A DNA stretch of 64,000 nt from Paraescarpia echinospica (Eukaryota > Annelida > Polychaeta > Sabellida > Siboglinidae), in assembly GCA_020002185.1 (NCBI GenBank), contig CM034534.1:9563492-9627491 (forward strand). Direction: 5' to 3'. The notes beneath the pieces are model-generated. The model did no database searches, was not told where the DNA came from, and saw only the letters and a list, made by a program, of their open reading frames with translations. This document shows positions 1 through 15,700 of this stretch, in pieces (within the stretch, counting starts at the first letter, position 1; every line of letters begins with the position of its first letter). The position numbers and the translations under genes are program-made.

Positions 1-1811
1 ATTCAGTATTCACGAGACAAACATGTCCCACGTCAAAGTGTTTGAGAAAAACTCACGCATATCACACAGAAACGGTATTTTCAAGTGCACTCTTCCGGCG
101 GACGGATCGTTAATATGGTCTTACCCCAAATAGATGTCCTGCATACTACAAATCTTCACGAAGGCTAGACTGATATCCAACAACACACACAACTAGATTA
201 ACCACAAATAGGAATGTATGTTACCCTTTCATCTCCGTCACGTAAGTTACAAGAAAATAGTACGTAAGTTATGGGTGTGAAAACTCAATCCCATTTGATG
301 TTTTATCTTGTCTAATTCAGTAGTACATTCAGTATCCACGAAACAAACATGTCCCATGTCAAAGTGTTCGAGAAAAACTCACGTATATCACACCAAAACG
401 GTATTTTCAAGTGAACTCTTTTGGCGGACGGATCATTAATATGGCTAGACTGATATCAAGCAACGCACGCAACTAGATTAACCACAAAGGGGAATGTATG
501 TTACCCTTTCATCTCCGTCACGTAAGTTACAAGAAAATAGTTCGTAAGTTATGGGTGTGAAAACTCATTCCCATTTGATGTTTTATCTTGTCTAATGCAG
601 TAGTTCATTCAGTATTCACGAAACAAACATGTCCCATGTCAAAGTGTTCCAGAGAAACTCACGGATATCACACCAAAACGGTATTTTCAAGTGCACTCTT
701 TCGGCGGACGGATACTTAATATGGCCTTTCCCCCAATAGATGTCCTGCATGCTGCGAATCGTCAAGAATGCTAAACTGATATCATGCTACACACACATCT
801 AGATTAACCACAAATGGGAATGTATGTTACCCTTTCATCTCCGTCTCGTAAGTTAAAAGAAAATAGTAAGTAAGTTATCGATGTGAAAACTCATTCCCAT
901 TTCATGTTTTATATTGACTAATGCAGTAGTACATTCAGTATTGACGAAACAAACATGTCCCATGTCAAAGTGTTCGAGAAGAACTCACGCATATCACACC
1001 AAAACGGTATTTTCAAGTGCACTCTTTCGGCGGACGGATCATTAATAAGGTCTTACCCCAAATAGATATCCTGCATGTTACAAATCTTTACGAAGGCTAG
1101 ACTGATATCTAGCAGTACACACAACTAGATTAACCACAAATGGGAATATATGTTACCCTTTCATCTCCATCACTCAAGTTATAAGAAAATAGTACGTAAG
1201 TTATGGGTGTGAAAACTCAATCCCATTTGATGTTTTATCTTGTCTAATTCAGTATTCACGGGACAAACATGTCCCACGTCAAAGTGTTTGAGAAAAACTG
1301 ACGCACATCACACCAAAACGGTATTTTCAAGTGCACTCTTTCGGCGGACGGATCCTTAATATGGTCTTACCCCAAATAGATGTCCTGCATACTACAAATC
1401 TTCACGAAGGCTAGACTGATATCAAGCAACACACACATCTAGATTAACCACAAAGGGGAATGTATGTTACCCTTACATCTCCGTCACGTAAGTTGCAAGA
1501 AAATCGTACGTAAGTTATGGGTGTGAAAACTCATTCCCATTTGATGTTTTATGTTGTCTAATGCAGTAGTACATTCAGTATCCACGAAACAAACATGTCC
1601 CATGTCAAAGTGTTCGAGAAAAACTCACGTATATCACACCAAAACGGTATTTTCAAGTGAACTCTTTCGGCGGACGGATCCGTAATATGGTCTTACCCCA
1701 AATTGATGTCCTGCATGCTACAAATATTCACGAAGTCTAGACTGATATTACGCAACACACGCAACTAGATTAACCACAAAGGGGAATGTATGTTACCCTT
1801 TCATCTCTGTC

Positions 1812-2243
1812 ACGTAAGTTACAAGAAAATAGTTCGTAAGTGATGGGTGTGAAAACTCATTCCCATTTCATGTTTTATCTTGTCTAATGCAGTAGTACAT
1901 TCAGTATTCAAGAGACAAACATGTCCCATGTCAAGGTGTTTGAGAAAAACTCACGCATATCACATCAAAACGGAATTTTCAAGTGCACTTATTCGGCGGA
2001 CGGATCCTCCTTAATATGGTCGTACCCACGTAAGTTACAAGAAAATAGTTCGTAAGTTATGGGTGTGAAAACTCATTCCCATTTCATGTTTTATCTTGTC
2101 TAATGCAGTAGTACATTCAGTATTCAAGAGACAAACATGTCCCATGTCAAGGTGTTTGAGAAAAACTCACGCATATCACATCAAAACGGAATTTTCAAGT
2201 GCACTTATTCGGCGGACGGATCCTCCTTAATATGGTCGTACCC
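1812..2243 (+). repeat. Out-of-register 216-bp tandem duplication in the satellite
   Basis: Bases 1812-2027 are repeated directly as 2028-2243 (both 216 bp), nearly identical; one visible change is GTGATGGG versus GTTATGGG. The junction joins CGTACCC to ACGTAAGTT, so about 110 bp of the normal 325-bp unit is missing between the copies. The duplication therefore shifts the array out of phase. Both copies carry the rare CGGATCCTCC variant. Confidence 0.9.
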
Positions 2244-5200
2244 CAAATAGATGTCCTGCATATTACAAATCTTCACGAAGGCTAGACTGATATCATGCAA
2301 CACACACATCTAGATTAACCACAAAGAGGAATGTATGTTACCCTTTCATCTCTGTCACGTAAGTTACAAGAAAATAGTACGTAAGTTATGGGTGTGAAAA
2401 CTCAATCCCATTTGATGTTTTCTCTTGTCTAATTCATTATTCACGAGACAAACATGTCCCACGTCAAAGTGTTTGAGAACAACTGACGCATATCACACCA
2501 AAACGGTATTTTCAAGTGCACTCTTTCAGCGGACGGATCCTTAATATGGTCTTTCCCCAAATAGATGTCCTGCATACTACAAATCTTCACGAAGGCTGGA
2601 CAGATATCATGCAACACACACATCTAGATTAACCACAAAGAGGAATGTATGTTACCCTTTCATCTCCGTCACGTAAGTTACAAAAAAATAGTACGTAAGT
2701 TATGGGTGTCAAAACTTATTCCCATTTGATGTTTTATCTTCTCTAATGCAGTAGTACATTCAGTATTCACGAAACAAACATGTCCCATATCAAAGTGTTT
2801 GAGAAAAACTCACGCATATCACACCAAAACGGTATTTTCAAGTGCACTCTTTCGACGGACGGATCCTTAATATGGTCTTTCCCCAAATAGATGTCCTGCA
2901 TACTACAAATCTTCACGAAGGCTAGACTGATATCAAGCAACACACACATCTAGATTAACCACAAAGAGGAATGTATGTTACCCTTTCATCTCCGTCACGT
3001 AAGTTACAAGAAAATAGAAAGTAAGTTATGGGTGTGAAAACTCATTCCCATTTGATGTTTTATATTGACTAATGCAGTAGTACATTCAGTATTCACGAAA
3101 CAAACATGTCCCATGTCAAAGTGTTCGAGAAAAACTCACGTATATCACACCAAAACGGTATTTTCAAGTGAACTCTTTCGGCGGACGGATCCTTAATATG
3201 GCTAGACTGATATCAAGCAACGCACGCAACTAGATTAACCACAAAGGGGAATGTATGTTACCCTTTCATCTCCGTCACGTAAGTTACAAGAAAATAGTTC
3301 GTAAGTTATGGGTGTGAAAACTCATTCCCATTTGATGTTTTATCTTGTCTAATGCAGTAGTTCATTCAGTATTCACGAAACAAACATGTCCCATGTCAAA
3401 GTGTTCCAGAGAAACTCACGCATATCACACCAAAACGGTATTTTCAAGTGCACTCTTTCGGCGGACGGATACTTAATATGGCCTTTCCTCCAATAGATGT
3501 CCTGCATGCTGCGAATCGTCAAGAATGCTAAACTGATATCAAGCTACACACACATCTAGATTAACCACAAATGGGAATGTATGTTACCCTTTCATCTCCG
3601 TCTCGTAAGTTAAAAGAAAATAGTAAGTAAGTTATCGATGTGAAAACTCATTCCCATTTCATGTTTTATATTGACTAATGCAGTAGTACATTCAGTATTC
3701 ACGAAACAAACATGTCCCATGTCAAAGTGTTTGAGAAAAACTCACGCATATCACACCAAAACGGTATTTTCAAGTGCACTCTTTCGGCGGACGGATCCTT
3801 AATATGATCTTACCCCAAATAGATGTCCTGCATACTACAAATCTTCACGAAGGCTAGACTGATATCAAGCAACACACACATCTAGATTAACCACAAAGGG
3901 GAATGTATGTTACCCTCACATCTCCGTCACGTAAGTTACAAGAAAATCGTACGTAAGTTATGGGTGTGAAAACTCATTCCCATTTGATGTTTTATGTTGT
4001 CTAATGCAGTAGTACATTCAGTATCCACGAAACAAACATGTCCCATGTCAAAGTGTTCAAGAAAAACTCACGTATATCACACCAAGACGGTATTTTCAAG
4101 TGAACTCTTTCGGCGGACGGATCCTTAATATGGCTAGACTGATATCAAGCAACGCACGCAACTAGATTAACCACAAAGGGGAATGTATGTTACCCTTTCA
4201 TCTCCGTCACGTAAGTTACAAGAAAATAGTTCGTAAGTTATGGGTGTGAAAACTCATTCCCATTTGATGTTTTATCTTGTCTAATGCAGTAGTTCATTCA
4301 GTATTCACGAAACAAACATGTCCCATGTCAAAGTGTTCCAGAGAAACTCACGCATATCACACCAAAACGGTATTTTCAAGTGCACTCTTTCGGCGGACGG
4401 ATACTTAATATGGCCTTTCCCCCAATAGATGTCCTGCATGCTGCGAATCGTCAAGAATGCTAAACTGATATCAAGCTACACACACATCTAGATTAACCAC
4501 AAATGGGAATGTATGTTACCCTTTCATCTCCGTCTCGTAAGTTAAAAGAAAATAGTAAGTAAGTTATCGATGTGAAAACTCATTCCCATTTCATGTTTTA
4601 TATTGACTAATGCAGTAGTACATTCAGTATTCACGAAACAAACATGTCCCATGTCAAAGTGTTCGAGAAGAACTCACGCATATCACACCAAAACGGTATT
4701 TTCAAGTGCACTCTTTCGGCGGACGGATCATTAATAAGGTCTTACCCCAAATAGATATCCTGCATGTTACAAATCTTTACGAAGGCTAGACTGATATCTA
4801 GCAGTACACACAACTAGATTAACCACAAATGGGAATAAATGTTACCCTTTCATCTCCATCACTCAAGTTATAAGAAAATAGTACGTAAGTTATGGGTGTG
4901 AAAACTCAATCCCATTTGATGTTTTATCTTGTCTAATTCAGTATTCACGGGACAAACATGTCCCACGTCAAAGTGTTTGAGAAAAACTGACGCACATCAC
5001 ACCAAAACGGTATTTTCAAGTGCACTCTTTCGGCGGACGGATCCTTAATATGGTCTTACCCCAAATAGATGTCCTGCATACTACAAATCTTCACGAAGGC
5101 TAGACTGATATCAAGCAATACACACATCTAGATTAACCACAAAGGGGAATGTATGTTACCCTTACATCTCCGTCACGTAAGTTACAAGAAAATCGTACGT

Positions 5201-8200
5201 AAGTTATGGGTGTGAAAACTCATTCCCATTTGATGTTTTATGTTGTCTAATGCAGTAGTACATTCAGTATCCACGAAACAAACATGTCCAATGTCAAAGT
5301 GTTCGAGAAAAACTCACGTATATCACACCAAAACGGTATTTTCAAGTGAACTCTTTCGGCGGACGGATCCGTAATATGGTCTTACCCCAAATAGATGTCC
5401 TGCATGCTACAAATATTCAAGAAGTCTAGACTGATATTACGCAACACACGCAACTAGATTAACCACAAAGGGGAATGTATGTTACCCTTTCATCTCTGTC
5501 ACGTAAGTTACAAGAAAATAGTTCGTAAGTTATGGGTGTGAAAACTCATTCCCATTTCATGTTTTATCTTGTCTAATGCAGTAGTACATTCAGTATTCAA
5601 GAGACAAACATGTCCCATGTCAAGGTGTTTGAGAAAAACTCACGCATATCACATCAAAACGGAATTTTCAAGTGCACTCTTTCAGCGGACGGATCCTTAA
5701 TATGGTCTTTCCCCAAATAGATGTCCTGCATACTACAAATCTTCACGAAGGCTGGACAGATATCATGCAACACACACTTCTAGATTAACCACAAAGAGGA
5801 ATGTATGTTACCCTTTCATCTCCGTCACGTAAGTTACAAAAAAATAGTACGTAAGTTATGGGTGTCAAAACTTATTCCCATTTGATGTTTTATCTTGTCT
5901 AATGCAGTAGTACATTCAGTATTCACGAAACAAACATGTCCCATATCAAAGTGTTTGAGAAAAACTCAGGCATATCACACCAAAACGGTATTTTCAAGTG
6001 CACTCTTTCGACGGACGGATCCTTAATATGGTCTTTCCCCAAATAGATGTCCTGCATACTACAAATCTTCACGAAGGCTAGACTGATATCAAGCAACACA
6101 CACATCTAGATTAACCACAAAGAGGAATGTATGTTACCCTTTCATCTCCGTCACGTAAGTTACAAGAAAATAGAAAGTAAGTTATGGGTGTGAAAACTCA
6201 TTCCCATTTGATGTTTTATATTGACTAATGCAGTAGTACATTCAGTATTCACGAAACAAACATGTCCCATGTCAAAGTGTTCGAGAAAAACTCACGCATA
6301 TCACACAAAAACGGTATTTTCAAGTGCACTCTTTCGGCGGACGGATCCTTAATTTGGTCTTACCCCAAATAGATGTCCTGCATGCTACAAACCTTCACGA
6401 AGGCTAGACTGATATCATGCAACACACACAACTAGACTAACCACAAAGGGGAATGTATGTTACCCTTTCATCTCCGTCACGTAAGTTACAAGAATATAGT
6501 AAGTAAGTTATAGGTGTGAAAACTCATTCCCATTTGATGTTTTATCTTGTCTAATGCAGTAGCACATTCAGTATTCACGAAACAAACATGTCCCATGTCA
6601 AAGTGTTTGAGAAAAACTCACGCATATCACACCAAAACGGTATTTTCAAGTGCACTCTTTCGGCGGACGGATCCTTAATATGATCTTACCCCAAATAGAT
6701 GTCCTGCATGCTACAAATCTTCACGGAGGTTAGACTGATATCAAGCAACACACACAACTAGATTAACCACAAAGGGGAATGTATGTTACCCTTTCATCTC
6801 CGTCACGTAAGTTACAAGAAAATAGTACGTAAGTTATGGGTTTGAAAACTTATTCCCATTTGATGTTTTGTGTTGTCTAATGCAGTAGTACATTCAGTAT
6901 TCACGAAACAAACATGTCCCATGTCAAAGTCTTCGAGAGAAAATGACGCATATGACACCAAAACGGTATTTTCAAGTGCCCTCTTTCGGCGGACGGCTCC
7001 TTAATATGTTCTTACCCCAAATAGATGTCCTGCATGCTACAAATCTTCACGAAGGCTAGACTGATATCAAGCAACACACACAACTAGATTAACCACAAAG
7101 GGGAATGTATGTTACCCTTTCATCTCCGTCACGTAAGTTACAAGAATATAGTAAGTAAGTTATAGGTGTGAAAACTCATTCTCATTTGATGTTTATCTTG
7201 TCTAATGCAGTAGTACATTAAGTATTCAGGAGAAAAACATGTCCCATGTCAAAGTGTTCGAGAAAAACTCACGCATATCACACCAAAACGGTATTTTCAA
7301 ATGCACTCTTTCGGCGGAAGGATCCATAATATGGTCGTACCCCAAAACAGATGTCCTGCATGCTACAAATCTTCACGAAGGCTAGACTGATATTAAGCAA
7401 CACACACAACTAGATTATCCACACAGGGGAATGTATGTTACCTTTTAATCTCCGTCACGTAAGTTACAAGAAAATAGTACGTAAGTTATGGGTGTGAAAA
7501 CTCATTCTCATTTGATGTTTATCTTGTCTAATGCAGTAGTACATTAAGTATTCAGGAGACAAACATGTCCCATGTCAAAGTGATCGAGAAAAAAAATGAC
7601 GCATATCACACCAAAACAGTATTTTCAAGTGCACTCTTTCGGCGGACGGATCCTTAATATGGTCTTACCCCAAATAGATGTCCTGCATGCTACAAATCTT
7701 CACGAAGGCTAGACTGATATCAAGCAGCACACACAACTAGATTAACCACAAAGGGAAAGTATGTTACCCTTTCATCTCCGTCACGTAAGTTACAAGAAAA
7801 TCGTACGTAAGTTATGGGTGTGAAAACTCATTCCCATTTGATGTTTTATGTTGTCTAATGCAGTAGTACATTCAGTATCCACGAAACAAACATGTCCCAT
7901 GTGAAAGTGTTCGAGAAAAACTCACGTATATATGACACCAAAACGGTATTTTCAAGTGAACTCTTTCGGCGGACGGATCCGTAATATGGTCTTACCCCAA
8001 ATAGATGTCCTGCATGCTACAAATATTCACGAAGTCTAGACTGATATTACGCAACACACGCAACTAGATTAACCACAAAGGGGAATGTTTGTTACCCTTT
8101 CATCTCTGTCACGTAAGTTACAAGAAAATAGTTCGTAAGTTATGGGTGTGAAAACTCATTCCCATTTCATGTTTTATCTTGTCTAATGCAGTAGTACATT

Positions 8201-9719
8201 CAGTATTCAAGAGACAAACATGTCCCATGTCAAGGTGTTTGAGAAAAACTCACGCATATCACACCAAAACGGTATTTTCAAGTGCACTCTTTCGACGGAC
8301 GGATCCTTAATATGGTCTTTCCCCAAATAGATGTCCTGCATACTACAAATCTTCACGAAGGCTAGACTGATATCAAGCAACACACACATCTAGATTAACC
8401 ACAAAGAGGAATGTTTGTTACCCTTTCATCTCCGTCACGTAAGTTACAAGAAAATAGAAAGTAAGTTATGGGTGTGAAAACTCATTCCCATTTGATGTTT
8501 TATATTGACTAATGCAGTAGTACATTCAGTATTCACGAAACAAACATGTCCCATGTCAAAGTGTTCGAGAAAAACTCACGCATATCACACAAAAACGGTA
8601 TTTTCAAGTGCACTCTTTCGGCGGACGGATCCTTAATATGGTCTTACCCCAAGTAGATGTCCTGCATGCTACAAACCTTCACGAAGGCTAGACTGATATC
8701 ATGCAACACACACAACTAGACTAACCACAAAAGGGAATGTATGTTACCCTTTCATCTCCGTCACGTAAGTTACAAGAAAATAGTAAGTAAGTTATAGGTG
8801 TGAAAACTCATTCCCATTTGATGTTTTATCTTGTCTTATGCAGTAGTACATTCAGTATTCTCGAAACAAAAGTGTCCCATCAGAAAGTGATCGAAAAAAA
8901 TTCACGCATATCACACCAAAACGGTATTTTCAAGTGCACTCTTTGCGCGGACGGATCAGTAATGTGGTCTTACCCCAAATTGATGTCCTGCATGTTACAA
9001 ATCTTCACGAAGGTTAGACTGATAACAAGCTACACATATAAGTAGATTAACCGCAAAGGGGAATGTATGTTACCCTTTCATCCCCGTCACGTAAGTTACA
9101 AGAAAATAGTACGTAAGTTTTTGGTGTGAAAACTCTTTCCCATTTGATGTTTTATGTTGTCTAATGCAGTAGTACATTCAGTATTCTCGAAACAAACGTG
9201 TCCCATCACAGAGTGATCGAAAAAAATTAACGCATATCACACCAAAACGGTATTTTCAAGTGCACTCTTTGCGCGGACGGATCAGTAATGTGGTCTTACC
9301 CCAAATTGATGTGCTGCATGTTACAAATCTTCACGAAGGCTAGACTGATATCAAGCTACACATATAACTAGATTAACCGCAAAGGGGAATGTATGTTACC
9401 CTTTCATCTCCGTCACGTAAGTTACAAGAAAATAGTACGTTAGTTATAGGTGTGAAAACTCATTCCCATTTGATGTTTTATCTTGTCTAATGCAGTAGTA
9501 CATTCAGTATTCTCGAAACAAACGTGTCCCATCACAAAGTGATCGAAAAAATTCACGCATATCACACCAAAACGGTATTTTCAAGTGCACTCTTACGCGG
9601 ACGGATGAGTAATGTGGTCTTACCCCAAATTTATGTCCTGCATGTTACAAATCTTCACGAAGGTTAGACTGATATCAAGCTACACATATTACTAGATTAA
9701 CCGCAAAGGGGAATGTATG

Positions 9720-12700
9720 TTACCCTTTCATCTCCGTCACGTAAGTTACAAGAAAATAGTACGTAAGTTATAGGTGTGAAAAGTCATTCCCATTTGATGT
9801 TTTATCTTGTCTAATGCAGTAGTACATTCAGTATTCACGAAACAAACATGTCCGTGTCAAAGTGTTCGAGAAAAACTCACGCATATGACACCAAAACGGT
9901 ATTTTCAAGTGCACTCTTTCGGCGAACGGATCCTTAATATGGTCTTACCCCAAATAGATGTCCTGCAAACTACAAATCTTCACGAAGGCTAGACTGATAT
10001 CAAGCAACACACACATCTAGATTAACCACAAAGGGGAATGTATGTTACCCTTACATCTCCGTCACGTAAGTTACAAGAAAATAGTACGTAAGTTTTTGGT
10101 GTGAAAACTCATTCCCATTTGATGTTTTATGTTGTCTAATGCAGTAGTACATTCAGTATCCACGAAACAAACATGTCCCATGTCAAAGTGTTCGAGAAAA
10201 ACTCACGTATATCACACCAAAACGGTATTTTCAAGTGAACTCTTTCGGCGGACGGATCCGTAATATGGTCTTACCCCAAATAGATGTCCTGCATGCTACA
10301 AATATTCACGAAGTCTAGACTGATATTACGCAACACACGCAACTAGATTAACCACAAAGGGGAATGTATGTTACCCTTTCATGTCCGTCACGTAAGTTAC
10401 AAGAAAATAGTTCGTAAGTTATGGGTGTGAAAACTCATTCCCATTTGATGTTTTATCTTGTCTAATGCAGTAGTACATTCAGTATTCAAGAGACAAACAT
10501 GTCCCATGTCAAGGTGTTCGAGAAAAACTCACGCATATCACATCAAAACGGAATTTTCAATTGCACTCATTCGGCGGACGGATCCTCCTTAATATGGTCG
10601 TACCCCAAATAGATGTCCTGCATATTACAAATCTTCACGAAGGCTAGACTGATATCATGCAACACACACATCTAGATTAACCACAAAGAGGAATATATGT
10701 TACCCTTTCATCTCCGTCACGTAAGTTACAAGAAAATAGTACATAAGTTATGGGTGTGAAAACTCAATCCCATTTGATGTTTTCTCTTGTCAAATTCATT
10801 ATTCACGAGCCAAACATGTCCCACGTCAAAGTGTTTGAGAAAAACTGACGCATATCACACCAAAACGGTATTTTCAAGTGCACTCTTTCAGCGGACGGAT
10901 CCTTAATTTGGTCTTTCCCAAATAGATGTCCTGCATACTACAAATCTTCACGAAGGCTGGACAGATATCATGCAACACACACATCTAGATTAACCACAAA
11001 GAGGAATGTATGTTACCCTTTCATCTCCGTCACGTAAGTTACAAGAAAATAGTACGTAAGTTATGGGTGTGAAAACTTATTCCCATTTGATGTTTTATCT
11101 TGTCTAATGCAGTATTACTTTCAGCATTCACGAAACAAACATGTCCCATATCAAAGTGTTTGAGAAAAACTCACGCATATCACACCAAAACGGTATTTTC
11201 AAGTGCACTCTTTCGACGGACGGATCCTTAATATGGTCTTTCCCCAAATAGATGTCCTGCATGCTGCAAATCGTCAAGAATGCTAAACTGATATCAAGCT
11301 ACACACACATCTAGACTAACCATAAAGGGGAATGTATGTTACCCTTTCATCTCCGTCACGTAAGTTACAAGAATATAGTAAGTAAGTTATAGGTGTGAAA
11401 ACTCATTCCCATTTGATGTTTTATCTTGTCTAATGCAGTAGCACATTCAGTATTCACGAAACAAACATGTCCCATGTCAAAGTGTTCGAGAAAAACTCAC
11501 GCATATCACACCAAAACGGTATTTTGAAGTGCACTCTTTCGGCGGACGGATCCTTAATATGGTCTTACCCCAAATAGATGTCCTGCATGCTACAAATCTT
11601 CACGAAGGTTAGACTGATATCAAGCAACACACACAACTAGATTAACCACAAAGGGGAATGTATGTTACCCTTTCATCTCCGTCACGTAAGTTACAAGAAA
11701 ATAGTACGTAAGTTATGGGTTTGAAAACTCATTCCCATTTGATGTTTTATGTTGTCTAATGCAGTAGTACATTCAGTATTCACGAAACAAACATGTCCCA
11801 TGTCAAAGTCTTCGAGAAAAAATGACGCATATGACACCAAAACGGTATTTTCAAGAGCCCTCTTTCGGCGGACGGCTCCTTAATATGTTCTTACCCCAAA
11901 TAGATGTCCTGCATGCTACAAATCTTCACGAAGGCTAGTCTGATATCAAGCAACACACACAACTAGATTAACCACAAAGGGGAATGTATGTTACCCTTTC
12001 ATCTCCGTCACGTAAGTTACAAGAATATAGTAAGTAAGTTATAGGTGTGAAAACTCATTCCCATTTGATGTTTTATCTTGTCTAATGCAGTAGCACATTC
12101 AGTATTCACGAAACAAACATGTCCCATGTCAAAGTGTTCGGGAAAAACTCACGCATATCACACCAAAACGGTATTTTCAAGTGCACTCTTTCGGCGGAAG
12201 GATCCTTAATATGGTCGTACCCCAAAACAGATGTCCTGCATGCTACAAATCTTCACGAAGGCTAGACTGATATCAAGCAACACACACAACTAGATTATCC
12301 ACACAGGGGAATGTATGTTACCTTTTAATCTCCGTCACGTAAGTTACAAGAAAATAGTACGTAAGTTATGGGTGTGAACATTTATTCTCATTTGATGTTT
12401 ATCTTGTCTAATGCAGTAGTACATTAAGTATTCAGGAGACAAACATGTCCCATGTCAAAGTGATCGAGAAAAAATGACGCATATCACACCAAAACAGTAT
12501 TTTCAAGTGCACTCTTTCGGCGGACGGATCCTTAATATGGTCTTACCCCAAATAGATGTCCTGCATGCTACAAATCTTCACGAAGGCTAGACTGATATCA
12601 AGCAGCACACACAACTAGATTAACCACAAAGGGAAAGTATGTTACCCTTTCATCTCCGTCACGTAAGTTACAAGAAAATAGTACGTAAGTTATGGGTGTG

Positions 12701-15700
12701 AAAAGTCATTCCCATTTGATGTTCTATCTTGTCTAATGCAGTAGTACATTCAGTATTCACGAAACAAACATGTCCGTGTCAAAGTGTTCGAGAAAAACTC
12801 ACGCATATGACACCAAAACGGTATTTTCAAGTGCACTCTTTCGGCGAACGGATCCTTAATATGGTCTCACCACAAATAGATGTCCTGCATGCTACAAATT
12901 TTCACGAAGGCTAGACTGACATCAAGCAACACACACAACTAGATTAACCACAAAGAGGAATGTATGTTACCCTTTCATCTCCGTCACGTAAGTTACAAGA
13001 AAATAGTACGTAAGTTATGGGTGTGAAAACTCATTCCCATTTGATGTTCTATCTTGTCTAATGCAGTAGTACATTCAGTATTCACGAAACAAACATGTCC
13101 TTGTCAAAATGTTCGAGAAAAACTCACGCATATCACACCAAAACGGTATTTTCAAGTGCACTCTCTCGGCGGACGGTTCCTCAATATGGTCTTACCCCAA
13201 ATAGATGTGCTGCATGCTACAAATCTTCACGAAGGCTAGACTGTTATCAAGCAACAAACACAACTAGATTAACCACAAAGAGGAATATATATCACCCTTT
13301 CATCTCTGTCACGTAAGTTACAAGAAAATAGTACGTAAGTTATGGTTTTGAAAACTCATTCCCATTTGATGTTTTATCTTGTCTAATGCAGTAGTACATT
13401 CAGTATTCACGAAACAAACATGTCCATGTCAAAGTGTTCGAAATAAACTCACGCATATCACACAAAAACGGTATTTTCAAGTGCACTCTTTCGGCGGACG
13501 GCTCCTTAATATGTTCTTACCCCAAATAGATGTCCTGCATGCTACAAATCTTCACGAAGGCTAGACTGATATCAAGCAGCACACACAACTAGATTAACCA
13601 CAAAGGGAAAGTATGTTACCCTTTCATCTCCGTCACGTAAGTTACAAGAAAATCGTACGTAAGTTATGGGTGTGAAAACTCATTCCCATTTGATGTTTTA
13701 TGTTGTCTAATGCAGTAGTACATTCAGTATCCACGAAACAAACATGTCCCATGTCAAAGTGTTCGAGAAAAACTCACGTATATCACACCAAAACGGTATT
13801 TTCAAGTGAACTCTTTCGGCGGACGGATCCTTAATATGGTCTTACCCCAAATAGATGTCCTGCATGCTACAAATCTTCACGAAGGCTAGACTGATATCAA
13901 GCAGCACACACAACTAGATTAACCACAAAGGGAAAGTATGTTACCCTTTCATCTCCGTCACGTAAGTTACAAGAAAATAGTACGTAAGTTATGGGTGTGA
14001 AAAGTCTTTCCCATTTGATGTTCTATCTTGTCTAATGCAGTAGTACATTCAGTATTCACGAAACAAACATGTCCGTGTCAAAGTGTTCGAGAAAAACTCA
14101 CGCATATGACACCAAAACGGTATTTTCAAGTGCACTCTTTCGGCGAACGGATCCTTAATATGGTCTTACCACAAATAGATGTCCTGCAAACTACAAATCT
14201 TCACGAAGGCTAGACTGATATCAAGCAACACACACATCTAGATTAACCACAAAGGGGAATGTATGTTACCCTTACATCTCCGTCACGTAAGTTACAAGAA
14301 AATCGTCCGTAAGTTATGGGTGTGAAAACTCATTCCCATTTGATGTTTTATGTTGTCTAATGCAGTAGTACATTCAGTATCCACGAAACAAACATGTCCC
14401 ATGTCAAAGTGTTCGAGAAAAACTCACGTATATCACACCAAAACGGTATTTTCAAGTGAACTCTTTCGGCGGACGGATCCGTAATATGGTCTTACCCCAA
14501 ATAGATGTCCTGCATGCTACAAATATTCACGAAGTCTAGACTGATATTACGCAACACATGCAACTAGATTAACCACAAAGGGGAATGTATGTTACCCTTT
14601 CATGTCCGTCACGTAAGTTATAAGAAAATAGTTCGTAAGTTATGGGTGTGAAAACTCATTCCCATTTGATGTTTTATCTTGTCTAATGCAGTAGTACATT
14701 CAGTATTCAAGAGACAAACATGTCCCATGTCAAGGTGTTCGAGAAAAACTCACGCATATCACATCAAAACGGAATTTTCAATTGCACTCATTCGGCGGAC
14801 GGATCCTCCTTAATATGGTCGTACCCCAAATAGATGTCCTGCATATTACAAATCTTCACGAAGGCTAGACTGATATCATGCAACACACACATCTAGATTA
14901 ACCACAAAGAGGAATATATGTTACCCTTTCATCTCCGTCACGTAAGTTACAAGAAAATAGTACATAAGTTATGGGTGTGAAAACTCAATCCCATTTGATG
15001 TTTTCTCTTGTCAAATTCATTATTCACGAGACAAACATGTCCCACGTCAAAGTGTTTGAGAAAAACTGACGCATATCACACCAAAACGGTATTTTCAAGT
15101 GCACTCTTTCAGCGGACGGATCCTTAATTTGGTCTTTCCCAAATAGATGTCCTGCATACTACAAATCTTCACGAAGGCTGGACAGATATCATGCAACACA
15201 CACATCTAGATTAACCACAAAGAGGAATGTATGTTACCCTTTCATCTCCGTCACGTAAGTTACAAGAAAATAGTACGTAAGTTATGGGTGTGAAAATTTA
15301 TTCCCATTTGATGTTTTATCTTGTCTAATGCAGTATTACTTTCAGCATTCACGAAACAAACATGTCCCATATCAAAGTGTTTGAGAAAAACTCACGCATA
15401 TCACACCAAAACGGTATTTTCAAGTGCACTCTTTCGACGGACGGATCCTTAATATGGTCTTTCCCCAAATAGATGTCCTGCATGCTGCAAATCGTCAAGA
15501 ATGCTAAACTGATATCAAGCTACACACACATCTAGACTAACCATAAAGGGGAATGTATGTTACCCTTTCATCTCCGTCACGTAAGTTACAAGAATATAGT
15601 AAGTAAGTTATAGGTGTGAAAACTCATTCCCATTTGATGTTTTATCTTGTCTAATGCAGTAGCACATTCAGTATTCACGAAACAAACATGTCCCATGTCA

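Noticed and set aside
2441..8389. Repeated 60-codon minus-strand frames starting MCVLLDISLAF
   Set aside because: Each lies in a satellite monomer at the repeat spacing, and many monomers carry stops in this frame; it is a shadow of the repeat.
8800..9045. 81-codon frame reading through one monomer
   Set aside because: It arises because TAG has changed to TTG in this GCGCGG subtype; no start context, domain or conservation across monomers supports coding.
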